A DNA stretch of 64,000 nucleotides from a virus: positions 25,828-89,827 of IMG/VR virus record IMGVR_UViG_3300042894_002524. The stretch is one strand, 5' to 3'. A program made the translations under genes and the position numbers. The notes under the pieces are model-generated. The model did no database searches and was not told the origin of the DNA. It was given only the letters and a program-made list of their open reading frames with translations. Position 1 is the stretch's first letter. Every line of letters begins with the position of its first letter. Of this stretch, positions 18,301 through 30,000 are shown in pieces.

Positions 18301-19552
18301 CATTAGCTTTAATGGAGACCTGCATTGATGAAGAACCTGACCATTCATCAACATAAAATGTCCCGGCATGGACATACTCATATGGGTCAAATGTGACAGT
18401 AGCGTTTGCTGAATGGGCTTTTGCAACAGTATTTCCATAACCACGAGATTCAACTGTCAATTGTCTTGTTCCAGACTTACTGGAGACAAGAACATATTCT
18501 TCATCCTGAGTATTAGGGGAAAGAATGATTACAAAAGAATTACCTGCACCACCATCAGGAAAGATATCCCCATCTTTAACCATGATTGTTGAAGAGGAAT
18601 TTGATATTGAACTCAAAAGCTGTGTCGTTGAAATGACATCATCTGTTTTCTTAATCCTCCAACCATTAGCAATAGTTATCTTTAAATCTTTTTTCATATA
18701 AGGTCCAAATATTGATCCAGAGCTGAACATATTAAATTCTTTATTTGTGTTATCTAGCGTAATGGATGCAGAAGAAGAACCTGTGCCAGCAATTGGCAAG
18801 CTTGTATCATGCAAGTCCCTTGTTCTATCAACTGAATGAGAGATGACATAATCTGTCAAATCAGTTTCATAAATAGGAGACACCTCTTGAATCCTTGCAT
18901 TATCAACAGGGTTCTTTGTTGAGTGAACAAGGACTTTGATTCTATAAACATCTTGTGAAGCAAGGGCTGCTGAGACCCAATGATCAACAAAATAAGCATC
19001 ATCAGGCATTGTTCCATCTTCTTGCAGAATCAATGTTAATGTTGAGTTATAAACATATAAAGTATAATCTTTAATTCGACCATTGAATTCAGATGTTGCA
19101 ACCCTAATTCTGTTTACTTTTCTCTGTGTAAAAGTATATTCAACATATGGCTCAGTAACGAAACCATAACCATTGTATGTTCCCGATGCGGATGACTGAC
19201 TTTTATTTGTTGACCACCATCCGTACTTGTAATGATCGTCAAGATTTGTTGGCATTGTGTACCATGTGCCATCAGCGGTGATTACTTGACCATTAACATC
19301 CTTGGAATCACATACACCCCAAGTGAAGCCTTGTCTGTCATTTCCACTCATAGAATTTTGTGGACTGAAGTAGTAGCTAGAGCTTCTCTCTCCGGCAACA
19401 TTCGCTGAGTTAGTGGTTGTTGTTAAGTTATCAATATGACGGCTATCCAGCCATTGAATTTTAACTCTAGGTTTTACTTTTTGAGCGTATGCGCTAATAG
19501 CTGTATTGAAAGAATCAGACAGTGTTTTCCCATAAATGTCTTTAGTTAGCAT
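15317..19552 (-). CDS. large minor tail protein with PA14-like and LamG-like domains
   Basis: A 1411-residue distal tail protein. The N-terminal part has discoidin-like beta strands. A PA14-like stretch (GVQELFMKVKNGGVRVFF then GIPYKIRIEFFH) lies in the middle, and a LamG/concanavalin-like domain with WSIEIFAKFP, LLVTCDGSRVYYYVDG and ITIGGRG lies in the second half; both are carbohydrate-binding folds. The C-terminal third has the hub-like segment ITSMNSLDIINSDYWVVSHS. It is probably a baseplate hub or central fibre protein touching host glycans. It overlaps the genes before and after by one base. Confidence 0.8.
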   Translation of the reverse strand: MLTKDIYGKTLSDSFNTAISAYAQKVKPRVKIQWLDSRHIDNLTTTTNSANVAGERSSSYYFSPQNSMSGNDRQGFTWGVCDSKDVNGQVITADGTWYTMPTNLDDHYKYGWWSTNKSQSSASGTYNGYGFVTEPYVEYTFTQRKVNRIRVATSEFNGRIKDYTLYVYNSTLTLILQEDGTMPDDAYFVDHWVSAALASQDVYRIKVLVHSTKNPVDNARIQEVSPIYETDLTDYVISHSVDRTRDLHDTSLPIAGTGSSSASITLDNTNKEFNMFSSGSIFGPYMKKDLKITIANGWRIKKTDDVISTTQLLSSISNSSSTIMVKDGDIFPDGGAGNSFVIILSPNTQDEEYVLVSSKSGTRQLTVESRGYGNTVAKAHSANATVTFDPYEYVHAGTFYVDEWSGSSSMQVSIKANDASKFLTEKQITKGFFLQTTTAGDAIGNLLMMGNFPQADYKQLVRYIDEPKRIGAIAQYSFNEPTIDRSANVVVPSTGLRARFWGIPSGKEYLVTDIVADAMDKQLSDMDKALGLKAFISPSYVALSKDLVDSNAGAAVSLEDYEFTSFGGEVNDIYYNGVIDGYYIPSESGVQELFMKVKNGGVRVFFDENLIINEWFNHVGVLTDVSSTISQNLDLDAGIPYKIRIEFFHTFNTSVYPTSGEIVAAGLPSTLYATSASLQTAGNITLTNRPIVENDDGTVSTLRSISFNDGANEVVIPTVVNGIIVDNTTAINHYIATGFHLGKFATGATTAASIYAAALHTIQEAWIDLVQPSKFDLEFWRSIGGTDEIVPATDCATIVAFDAIGSRDASPVISNKNANHHKNDAIYNNLPLLAQPTGLVSEPDNKSVSLTGTSYIRIPYHSSLDIVNSASVNYTGRWSIEIFAKFPSVFASGGEYLSNWNTGAVSNGFAFFNTSSSHGFKIYTATGLVTVSSSTALSTANFSHLLVTCDGSRVYYYVDGVLKNSTALASAPITWASDDITIGGRGSSYTEYVDNVTPYGETAPSSYANFVIDEFAIYNTFLSQEQITNRYIATKIQPLTVFPFLYGNDNSIREIIDTISLADFGRMYIEETDNSRYDHFNRFFESSIDQHANVQASISGDTHITSADFSVQLQVNKVTVNIAGLTSILQGRQGLWNAEDPTTLGVVTLAANATSSSTSIIVDTTDNPPFPKNGYLKIDSEIVKYTSITSNSFNGLERAQFDTVAAAHTTAAKVREVKYYDIKYDKAPAFDIQSPFISAIRYEDPDLVEIHRFLPTAYGAELIMVASNSVEANSFAYLQGTNPLTGEVQLTSIAGTPILTTEQASQVKTQSGTLASDIRKYGLKEIVIDNPYITDAEHATKIANFMISKLAEPVPIININAMAMPKLQLGDKIRITSMNSLDIINSDYWVVSHSMSVGDSLDHSITLRKVV

Positions 19553-20610
19553 TACACTTCTTCCAATGTCATATTACAGTCCCAATAGTATACACCATTA
19601 ATCAAATCTCTCCTTAACAGGGTTTCTGAATAGTCTTTTATAAAGACCTGATATTGAGTTTCAGTGTATGGAGTTGTGTTGTTTGAATCATCGTTAATCA
19701 TCTTGAGAGTGTGAACATCAGGGTCATTAGCAATACCTTTCAGGAAGTCTCTAGCATGTCTTCTGTCAATCGTGTCCTGTCTGGAGTTAGGAAGGTATGT
19801 CCAAGCCAAGGTGAATGTTTTTCTGCCCGCTGAACCCGACCTCTTGTAATACCTTGACTTCTCGTTATTCCAATTCTTGTTTTCAATAATAACCTGAGAT
19901 AAATCACTACTAAATGTACGACCTTGGTTTGTTAATGGACTGCCATCAATTACGAATAATGTTTGATAGTTGGATGTATCTATAGCCCCATTTGCTTTAA
20001 ACCTTATCATGTTAACAAATAGGCTTGGTGTTAAAGTACTGATGCTTGCCGTTGCAAAGTTAATTTTCTTACCGACTAATACCGTTGTAAGCATGGCGTT
20101 AATGGAAACACTTGCTTTTACAATCTCATGGGAATCAGCCAAAACTTCCAATGAGGCATTAATTGATGCAGCAGCTTTTTTGATTGCCAAACTAGAGACA
20201 GCTGTTGATAATTCACCAGATGTAGCGGATAATGCCTTCTGTATCTCAATAGCAGATGCTGATACAGATGAGGTTGCACTGATGGATATCTCTGCTTTTG
20301 CAATCTTCATGGATGAGGGGCTTGCGGAAAGATCAAATGAAGGAGAAGACGATGTAAACGCTATTTTTGTGCCAGAAGTATTAACATTTGAGTAGACATG
20401 AATATCAACTCTTTCGTACTGGAACTCTGTGCCCGAAATTAACAAGTCAGAAGTTATATCAATACTTACCGCAATGGTCCGAATTCTTGTTCCAGAAGCT
20501 GAGGCTGATAAATCTCCAGATAAAGTAATACCAGTTTGTGAAACAGCAATACCAAAGAAGTCAATACCGAGTTTTAAGTTCTCGGTAATATGAGTTATAT
20601 AACCGGGCAT
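19552..20610 (-). CDS. minor tail protein with N-terminal repeats and a domain shared with its neighbour
   Basis: A 352-residue protein in two parts. The N-terminal ~220 residues are imperfect 22-26 residue units of the kind KAxxSIxAxL...EI (for example IVKASVSINAML), perhaps beta-solenoid. The C-terminal ~130 residues (FTLAWTYLPNSRQDTIDRR, then DYSETLLRRDL, ending CNMTLEEV) match the whole of the 131-residue upstream protein in order and spacing, so one is probably a duplicated copy. It overlaps both neighbours by one base. It is probably a distal tail/baseplate component. Confidence 0.7.
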   Translation of the reverse strand: MPGYITHITENLKLGIDFFGIAVSQTGITLSGDLSASASGTRIRTIAVSIDITSDLLISGTEFQYERVDIHVYSNVNTSGTKIAFTSSSPSFDLSASPSSMKIAKAEISISATSSVSASAIEIQKALSATSGELSTAVSSLAIKKAAASINASLEVLADSHEIVKASVSINAMLTTVLVGKKINFATASISTLTPSLFVNMIRFKANGAIDTSNYQTLFVIDGSPLTNQGRTFSSDLSQVIIENKNWNNEKSRYYKRSGSAGRKTFTLAWTYLPNSRQDTIDRRHARDFLKGIANDPDVHTLKMINDDSNNTTPYTETQYQVFIKDYSETLLRRDLINGVYYWDCNMTLEEV

Positions 20611-21005
20611 TACGCTTCCTCTAACGCTATTGAGACATCATAATAAGCACACTGACTTGCAACATCTCTTTTAATCAATGTCTCTGAGTAACTTGTAACA
20701 TAAGCGTCATATTGCTGTGGTGCTTCTTCTGGACCAAGCTGAATATAAACAGCAACCTTGCCCCGCTTATTTGCAAGCGTCTGAAGATAGTTGCGACCAA
20801 CACGAGCATCTACTGTATGGATAGAAAGACTCGGGAGGTAAGAGAAAGAGAGGGACATTGTTTTCTTGTTCTTCTTGATATATCTTTTATTGATACCAGA
20901 ATCAAGCTCAACATCGGATGCAGCAATAGATTCACTGCCTGAATACTTACGACTATGCTCTGTGATCTCAACCCCGTCTAGGGACAATAGTTTTACAATA
21001 CTCAT
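20610..21005 (-). CDS. distal tail protein-like, paralogous to the C-terminal domain of the next gene
   Basis: A 131-residue protein placed directly after the tape measure gene, where the distal tail protein is usually encoded. SLSFSYLPSLSIHTVDARV, the motif TSYSETLIKRDV and the ending YYDVSIALEEA match the C-terminal domain of the 352-residue gene downstream. It would form a ring under the tail tube. The stop overlaps the next start. Confidence 0.7.
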   Translation of the reverse strand: MSIVKLLSLDGVEITEHSRKYSGSESIAASDVELDSGINKRYIKKNKKTMSLSFSYLPSLSIHTVDARVGRNYLQTLANKRGKVAVYIQLGPEEAPQQYDAYVTSYSETLIKRDVASQCAYYDVSIALEEA

Positions 21006-24000
21006 TTACATTCCCCTGTTTATACCATTATAAGTTCTAACGACTCTTGATTCAAGACCGGCAGCTTTTTGGTTATTTGGGACAACCTTAATGTTGTAGT
21101 CTTTCATCATTGATTCAAACCACTGGTCTTCACCGATAAAGTTGTCAACATAGAAGTTGTAGTTCTGAGTAGTTTCACTCTGGCTATGACTGGTTACGCT
21201 CATGTTGAGACCAGAAGCGCTTGGCATTTGTGGCTTAGGAACATTGAATGATGGGACACCATGCTTGAGACCATTCAATTGAGTAAGAAGACCAAGACCA
21301 AGATTCTGGACAGCCTTTGAGCTAATTACATATTCTCCACCGTGAAGGATTGCAGGAACACCCTCTGTTGAATATCCGGGAACAACTCCGCCAACAGCTC
21401 TCTTAATCATTCCGCCCATAAACTTCTTCTGGACACCAACACCACTGAATAGACCGAGAGCTTTTGCTGTGGATGGTCCAAGGTTTCCATCGTTATTCCC
21501 GCCAACAGGATATTTCTTTTGGAAGCTCTTCAGAGCAGCAACTGTTCCTGTACCCATTTTCGTTGAATTAACATCAAATCCTGTATAGCCATAGAAAGCG
21601 AGAGCCGCTTTTGCGGATTTAATATAATCATTAGAGTCATTAAGCTTAAATAATCTATCTTTGCCAGCTAATGCTTCAAATGCAGTTTGAGTGAGACCGA
21701 GCGGACCGAATCCTGTTGGTGCTGTCGGACCAGTTACCCCTGTTGCAGGTGATGTAGCCGAACCACCTGATGGAGCAGTTCCTCCACCTGTATTCTTAAG
21801 CTCTTCCGCTGCGTCAGCAATTGCCTTAGTAATTGCCAAACCTTTAAGTTCATCATTAATTGCAGCCACAACTTCAGCAAATGCAGAGCTTGCATCAGTC
21901 TTCATCTTCATGAATTCAGCACGAACGGCTGCTGTTGCGTTAGCAATTGCTGATGCATAGATTCCCGCAGCGCTCTTTGGATTTGATGCACTTGGGTCGG
22001 CAAACTCTCTTGCAATACCCGCAAGCAATTCTTGACCATCATTGTATGCAGGAGCCACAACGGTCGTGAAACCTGTTGTGTAAACGGTTCCAAGATTGCT
22101 CATCATTCCATTGGTGATACCAAGCATCGTTGCCGGGTCGGTTGTTCCAGTGTCGAGACCATATTTAGCAGCAGCACCTGCAATAAGAGCATCCATGCTT
22201 GATGTAAAGAACCCAACAGTTGGAGCAGTGTTGTTTGCGATTAATGTTGGGAGGGCATTGTAATACCCTTGGAAAGCAGCTTGCATTCCAGATGATGTGA
22301 GGTCAGCTCTAGCCTTCAGCTCATTAAATTGAGTTGTAAGTTCAGCTGCTGTGAGTGTTCCATTCTTGCCAATGTTTTCAATAAATGTTTGGAAATCTTC
22401 AAGGTCTTTATCAAACTGATCAGAAGCAACTTGCTTTTGGTTTTCAATAACCTTCTTGGCTGCTTCAACATTCTTAGCCTTCGCTGCAGCCTGTGCATCT
22501 TTTGCATTCTTTTCTGTTTCCTTATTGAACTCTTGTTGATTCTTTGCTTCTTCAAGCCCCAATGTACGAGCGTCATCAATGCGACCCTCATAGATTGCCA
22601 AAGCACGATTCTTAAGATAGGAGTCACGCTGAAGCGCTCTTTCGGCAATACGAAGTCTTTCATCCTCTTGCTTTTGCTTCTCGGCGGTGAGTTCAGCATC
22701 TGCTGCAGCAAGTGCATCAATGGCTGCAATTTGGTCATCAAAGAATTTGAGGGATTGGTCTTTCTGCTTTTCAAGAGCTTTTGTAATTTGATCTTTGAGT
22801 TTTCCAAGCGAATCAGAAAGGTTTGAAATAACTTTGTCGTAGAAGTTGTCTTTAAGAGACTTAATTCCTTCACCAATAGCGTCAGCAATTGCCCTTCCAG
22901 CTTCATTGGCTGCAGATGGATCTTTAGCGACATTTTTAACAGCATCCTTGAGTGAGTCACCAATCTTCTCCTTGATGTCATTGCCATCAACAAGACCTGC
23001 AAGCCAATCTACAATGCCGTTACCAGCACCTGCAATTGCATCACTAAACCCGCCAATGAAAGCATTTGCAGTATCTGCAGCTATATCAACAGAACCAAGG
23101 AGTTTATTTTGAATCCCCTGAACAACATTCATGACAGCATCGCCAACACCATTCAGGCTGCTTACGCCCTTAATAAGTGCCCCACTAATACCCCTTACTA
23201 AGCCAACAGCTTTGTTTTGAAGACCACTAATTCCGTTTTCAAGCGGGGTAAAGATGGCATCAATTCCACTTTCAAGTTTTGCTGTTGCTGCTCCGCCAAC
23301 ACCTTCTACAGCATTGCTCGCTTTTTCAAACCCATCAGCAACGCTATAAAGAGCATCTTTGAGTTTTCCACCAATACCCCATAGACCAGCAAGTTTGTCG
23401 CCAATTCCACGCATTAGACCAGCAATTAATGAGCCAATCATTCCAATTCCCTTGCCAACACCTGCTGGAAGTTTTGCCCAAATACTGATGATTCCCTTCA
23501 CAACAGCAACGGTACCTTTGACAATTCCAAAGAATATTTTAATAACAGCAATAACCATTTCTGTAGCAATCTTTATTGCTGTTGTTTCAAGAAGAACAAA
23601 AAGTTCAATGATTTTATCAATAATGAATACATAAGCTTTTACAATTGTGAAAACAAGATTGATGACACCTTTTACCATGTAACGAATAAGATTGATGACA
23701 CCAATTACTAGCCATTCAAAGAGTTGAACGATTAATTCAACCACCTTGGTTACAGCCTTAATTAATAAACTAAGCATAGGGAGGACCATCTTGAGAAGAC
23801 CCTTTAGCGCATTGACTATAGCTTTGAGCATCCCCTTCATAGCACTGACCATTGCCTCTTTAGCTTTGTCTCCACCGCCACGGAAGAAACTGACAATAGC
23901 CATGACAAATTTAACCAAGTTTGAAACAAAACTAAAGATAGCTCTGATGATCATTGAAAAACCAGAAAGCATTGTATAAATAGCTGGAAGAATATATTTC

Positions 24001-27000
24001 GTAAAGAAAGCTTGGAAAGCCACTGCGAACTTACGAGTAGCCTCGGCGACCTTTGTTACAACAGTTGCAATATTGCCTGTTGCTTCTCCGCTACTTTCTG
24101 CTCCACCAAATAATGATGCAAAGAAGTCAAAGAATGCTGTCTTGAGCATATTGACAACAACCATAACTGCAGCAAAAGCTTTCTTAAAGTTTTCTGCAAC
24201 ACCAGTCGTCTTATCACCGTATGCACTGAATGTCTTCTTCAAAAGGAAGATTGCTCCGACAACGAGTAGAATTGGGATAGTTACTCCGAAGAATGCACCC
24301 TTTGTCTTAGTCAAGAGTCCAATCACTTTATTCAACGGTCCCTGCAGAGCCATACCAGCAGGACCAAGTTGATAGAGCATCATTGAAGACATTGACCCGG
24401 CAGCGGTTCCAAGACCACGAATTCCGCCCATTACGCCTTTTCCGAGTCCGCCCTTCATTCTACCGAACATTCCCTTGCCTCTTTGCTCAGTCATCATTCC
24501 GGTTGTCGCATCAGTTGTTTGAGTAACGCTTCTTCTAAAGAGACCGCCCTTCTTTGTAGCAATAGCATTTCCAGCAGCATCTGTTCCTTGAGGAACAAAA
24601 GTACTTCCTCCGACAAACATTGTTTTTACTCCACGAACAGGAGCCATTGCTGCTTTTCCAATTGCTCCGCCAGCCATTTTCGCTCCAGCTACTGCAGCTG
24701 AGCCTGCAGACTGTGCAAGCTTGATTGCGCCTACTTTGATACTAGAGGCTGCTGCAACAAGACCAGCACCTGCCTTGAACAACAGATCCTTAGAGTTGGT
24801 AAGACCAGTTGAAGCCATCGCAAGAGCTTGTTTTGGATTAGTAAATGCAGTTTGAACAAACTTTGCAGCAATCTGACCAGAGGTTAATAGGGCTTGACCT
24901 CCCATTGTCATAGCACTTCCCAGTTTCGTTAAACCCTTCTCAAGGGTTATAGCAAGCGTGATAATTGCAGCACCTGTGTATGTTGTATTAAAGAAGGCAA
25001 TGCTATCAAGTTTTGCAATTCCAGCACGAACACCCTTCATTGCAAACTTGTGAGCTTCAATCAGACCAGTTGTAAATACAATTGGTACTCTAACAGGGAG
25101 GAGGGTAAGCTCTCTAGTTACCTGACCAGCAATCTTCAATCCTTCAATTGATTTTTTCTTTGCAAAATTCATTGCAGATTTAATCGGTGGACCGTATGTT
25201 TTAGCAATTGCCTTTAGAGTATCAATACTTGGATTAATGGCTTGTCTAAATTGCGATGGCAATTGACTTTGAGTCAGTCTTGCAATATTGCGATTTGGTC
25301 TGTCTGTAGCTCTTGTCTCTTTAGCGATGACTCTTGCATCTTTTTCCGCAATCCGAGACTGACGACTTGTTACTTGAAGATTTCTATCAGCGATACGACC
25401 AAAAGTTGTACGGCGAGCTTCGCCCATGTAATCTCTTGCCTTATAGACATTTTGATCACCAAACCTCTTTGGCGACACTCTCTTGGCAACAGACTCTAAT
25501 GCACCACCAATTGAACCTAATGCACTACCAATCACCTTCACTTGCTTAATTGGGTTAAACATAACATTCGCTGTCTTTGCAATAGTTTGACCAGTAAACT
25601 CTTCTCTCGTTAGAGGGATTCTATTACGACCAGCGCTTGGTCTTGGAGGAATAGGTGTTGCATCAATCAGTTTCTGAACTCTGTCTGACCTATTTGCTAC
25701 ATCCATCGCTCTACTACGCTCACGAATTGCTTGACTTAATGCAACATTGCTTCTAATTCTTTCCGCCATAGCTGCTGTCTCAGCTTCCATTGTTGCTTTT
25801 ATTGCAAGTCTTTCTGCAATCATTTCACGGAGATTAACTCTGGCTCTTGGCATTTCAATTGGTGTTGTACCAACTGTTCCAACCGCAGCAGCAGCAGCTT
25901 TTGCCTGCGCAGCTGCCCTTCTTGGGCTTTCTTTAGCAGCATTGAGCATAAGCATTGGTTTAGAAGGAGGTGCAGGGTACACAGGGGCAGTTGCGACAGG
26001 TGGTTTTGGAGCAACTGGTGGAGCAGGGGCAACCGGGGCTACCTTGACTGTATCTGCAACAGCCTTTACTTTTTCTGCTTCTTTTACTAATTTTTCTTGG
26101 ATGATACGATCAAGATACTTCAGAGCATCTGTAATATTTCCACCGGTTATGAAAGCAAAATCTTTTGCAATCTGGGCACCATGAACGGATCTTACCAATT
26201 CCTGAATACCAGAAAGCATGGATTGGACTTTCTTAGCAGTTCCTGATGACGCTAATCTAATATTTTCAGCAATAGAATCTGCCACTGCTTTAGTGTTAAT
26301 AGCTTGAGAGTTAATTTCATTAATATATGGCATTGAGTAAGGAGTGCGGACAGCAACAGCTGGAGTTGCGTCTGTTGCTTTTGGACCAGCAACTCCAGTT
26401 GTAGGTGATGCAAGAGGTGAAAGTTTTACTCCAGAAGCAATAGCTGCAAGACGAGGGTTCGCAGCAGCATTTGCTGAAATTGTTACCGCCTTAGCTGCAT
26501 CTGCGATTGTTTTTTCAACAGCAACAGTCAGATTCTTTTCTGCTTCTACAACTTTTGCAGTTTCGTCAGCAGTTGCACCGACAGCTTTCCCACGGAGACC
26601 GCTTGCTTTTGGCTCTTCTTTTGAACCCCTTGCTGATTCGTAAACTTTACTTGCTGCAACAGAAAAAGGTCTTGCTGTCCCTGTTGCAATTTCTCTCAGT
26701 AAAGCATCAGCCTGTCTTAATTGAGCTTCTGTGAGTCCATTATTCTTTAAATAAACTTCAAATGCGCTAAGTATTTTTTGAATAATAACAGATGTCTCTT
26801 GACCCTCAAGACCAGCCTTTTGAGCCAATCTGTTAACTTGTGTAGCAAAGGTTGCTGAATCTTCCGATACGGAATTTGCAATAGACATGAAATTTTGAAT
26901 CTGTGTTGCTCCAAGATTACCGATGACATTACCGGGTTGTGCCGTTACTGGTGCTTTAGGTTTACCAACACTTGCACCGGCAGCGGTTGCTGCTGTTGTT

Positions 27001-30000
27001 GTAACAGCATCTTTTGCAGCATTGATTGGAGCAATGGCTTCGGTTACAATTGCTTTTTCAACAGCAATGCCCATTTCTTTAAGTTTCTTTATTAGATTAG
27101 CAACGACAACTTCTTTCTTGCCCTTACCTCTTCCTTCAATCGCAAAGGCTCTACCAATATACTCAAGAGTCTTGGTTTCAAATTTCATAAAGTCTATTGC
27201 AGCTTTATTTTGAGCAATAATTTGAGACTTAATTTGTTCAGCAAGAATTTTTTGGTCAGCTGATTCAAGACCAAAACCATACGCTGCTTTATTTGCTGGT
27301 GCAGATGCTGGTTTTGCAGATGCTGGCTTTACAGCAGCTCCGGGCTTAAGGTTCTGGAATCTTGCAATAGTATCTTGGAAGGCTTTTTCAACACCTTTAT
27401 TTGCAACATCTCTGGCAAACATAACAAGTCTCTGGAATAGAGCTTGTACCTCTCCGCTATCTTGAAACTTAACAGCCTGAAGTTGCTTCAGCGTTTCTGC
27501 TGGTTTAGCAAGTGCTTGTTCAATAGTAAGACCAATCTTGAGAAGCTCCTGTTTAAGAAGAGCCAAGTCGTCAGTTGCTTGAAGACCAGCATTGGATGCA
27601 ACTTCAGCAAGACCCTTACCTTGAATCTTGAGTGTCTGGTAGAACTGATCAAGAACAGCAGTCGGAATTTGCAATGTTGCTGAGAGTTGACTGTTAATAT
27701 TTCCAAGAGTTGTTGCTCCAGTTGGTACACCAGCACTCAATGATTTAGGTCTTACTGCAGCAGAGATATCTGGAGCGACTGGCTTAGGAGGAAGCCCGCC
27801 CTTTGCTGGGTCATAAGCATTGATGCGAGCTATATCATCTTTTGCTGCTTTTGCTGCAGCCTTGGCTTGTTCCGCTTTCTTCTTGGCATCTTCTAGTCTT
27901 GTAGTGAGTTCATCAATTGCATTTTTCTTACCGCCCGGAATGCGTTTCTTTGACTCAGTAACTTCTTGAATCTGAGTTTCTAAATTTTTGACAGCTCTTT
28001 TTGCACTTCTTGCACTATCATTTGCTGCTTTAATCTGTTCGTTAAGAGATTGAAGATTCTCAGCTTGCCCCGCAAGGAACTGCTCTTTAGACATGAATCC
28101 CCTCTTTATAGGAGAGGATTGTACTGGTTCGACTTTTTCGGGCTTTACGCCTAGTTTCTTAAGAGCAGCTTCTTGTTGTTTCGCAAGACGATCTGCCTCT
28201 TGTTTTGCTGCAAATTCAGCATCCCTTGCTGCTTGCGCAACTCTTCTTTTTTCTCTTTCAATATAGTCCGGTTGTTGAGTGACTGCTTGTCTTAGAAGTT
28301 CAATTCCAGCTTTTCTCTTTGGTCTAAGAGCAACCCTTCTTGCTTGACGATCCTTTTCTTCTGGATCGTTTCTGCTATAACTGGGTCTTGTAACCTCTCT
28401 TCTCTCCCTGAGTTCCTCAGTCGGATCACCTTTAGAATCTCTTCCTCCATAAACAAGACCCGTGTATCTTTCGCCTGTGCGCTTAGCTCTCGCTCTAGCA
28501 GTAGTACTGCCGAACGGCATCCCCTTACCTTTCGCACCGGCAAAAGGTACACCACCGCTGGAGGCGATTTGTTGTTGTGCATTATTAAATGCTAAATTTG
28601 CAGACTGCCTGACGCTCTGAAGCTCAGTGTTTATCAAATCAGTTGTTCTTTTTAGCTCCGAAATAGCCCTCTGAACATCAGACATCTTTCTTTTTTCAGA
28701 AAGAATTTTAATCTGAAGAACACGAGCCAATGATAGGTTTCCAACCTTTGCTGCCCGAGATTCTTGAGCAACAAGATCATCAATCTTTCCTTTAATAACT
28801 CTTGCTTGATCGGCAAGAATCTTTATTTTATCTTTAAGGATTTGTCTTTCTTTTTCAAATTCTGTCACTTGAGCAACAGATTCTTTTGCAACTGCAATAT
28901 CTTCAGGTTTAATTGCGGTAACAGGTTTGTACTTTATATTTCCTACTGATGAACTAACAGCCTCATTGAAATTTTTAGCATAAAATGGACTTGTTTTAGC
29001 TGATGTTCCAGTAAATGCAGCCCCAACTTTTGCATCAGGAGCAAGAGCTTTCCCAGCAACACCAGTTTTAATAGCACCAGCAATTTTGCCCAAGGTGCTG
29101 AGATTCACCTTGATAGCTTCTCCTTCTTTGTTAACAAGAGAATCAAGTTGACGCAACTTCACTGGAACATCTTGTCCGAGAATTGTAAATAATTTAATTA
29201 GTGAATCTTTTGTTAGAATAGCACTCTTTGCTGTTCCCTCAAGATTGAGGAGTTTTTTAATTGACGCACCAGCAGCCTCAAGATCAACAGTTGCTTTATT
29301 TGGACCAGAAACTGCTCTGCCAAATCCGTCAACCGCTGCGTAATCTCGTTGCGCCGTACTCACTGCTGGAGTGACTGCTGGCTTCTTGGTAGTACCCTTT
29401 GGTCTTCCACGAGTCTTCTTTGTGTCAGCAACAATCGCTTCTGCAACGGTTTTTTCGCCTTCTGCAACGGCAATATCAATAGCAGCAGGGATTGGTCCAG
29501 CAGCTTTTGGTCTTCCACGACCTCTCTTTGCTTTCTGCTTGACATCTGTTGCAACCGTTTCTTCCGCAGTGGCTGTTGCTGCTTCAATTGCAGCAGGAAT
29601 TGGGCTTGCTGCTGGGGCAACTGGCTTCTTACCGATAGACACCATGACTGCTTCCGCAACAGCATGCATTCCCTTATCAATTGCTGGTTTGAGAATATCT
29701 CCACCTGCAGGTATCTCAGGCATCGTGGGCTTCATGGCATTCATCATTGCCATTGGGTTCATGAAGTTTGCAGGAAGTCCAGATCTTACATTAAGTTGTG
29801 GCTTAAGAGCGCCAACAACGCTTTCCGTAGAAAATAGTTTTTTCTTTAAGGCATTTTTATATTGCTTTTCTGCAAGCTTTCTTTTTTCTTTTTCAGCTTT
29901 AGCAAGAATTTTAGCTGTTTCTTTTGCCTCAGCCTCAAGTTGTTTTGCTTCTTTTTCAAGTCTAGCTTTTGAAGCAGCAAGCTCTTCGTCTGATAGATTT

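Noticed and set aside
22316-23002. 228-residue open frame on the minus strand inside the tape measure gene
   Set aside because: Shifted-frame shadow of the Lys/Ala coiled-coil region with Leu/Lys bias; the tape measure frame is the real one.
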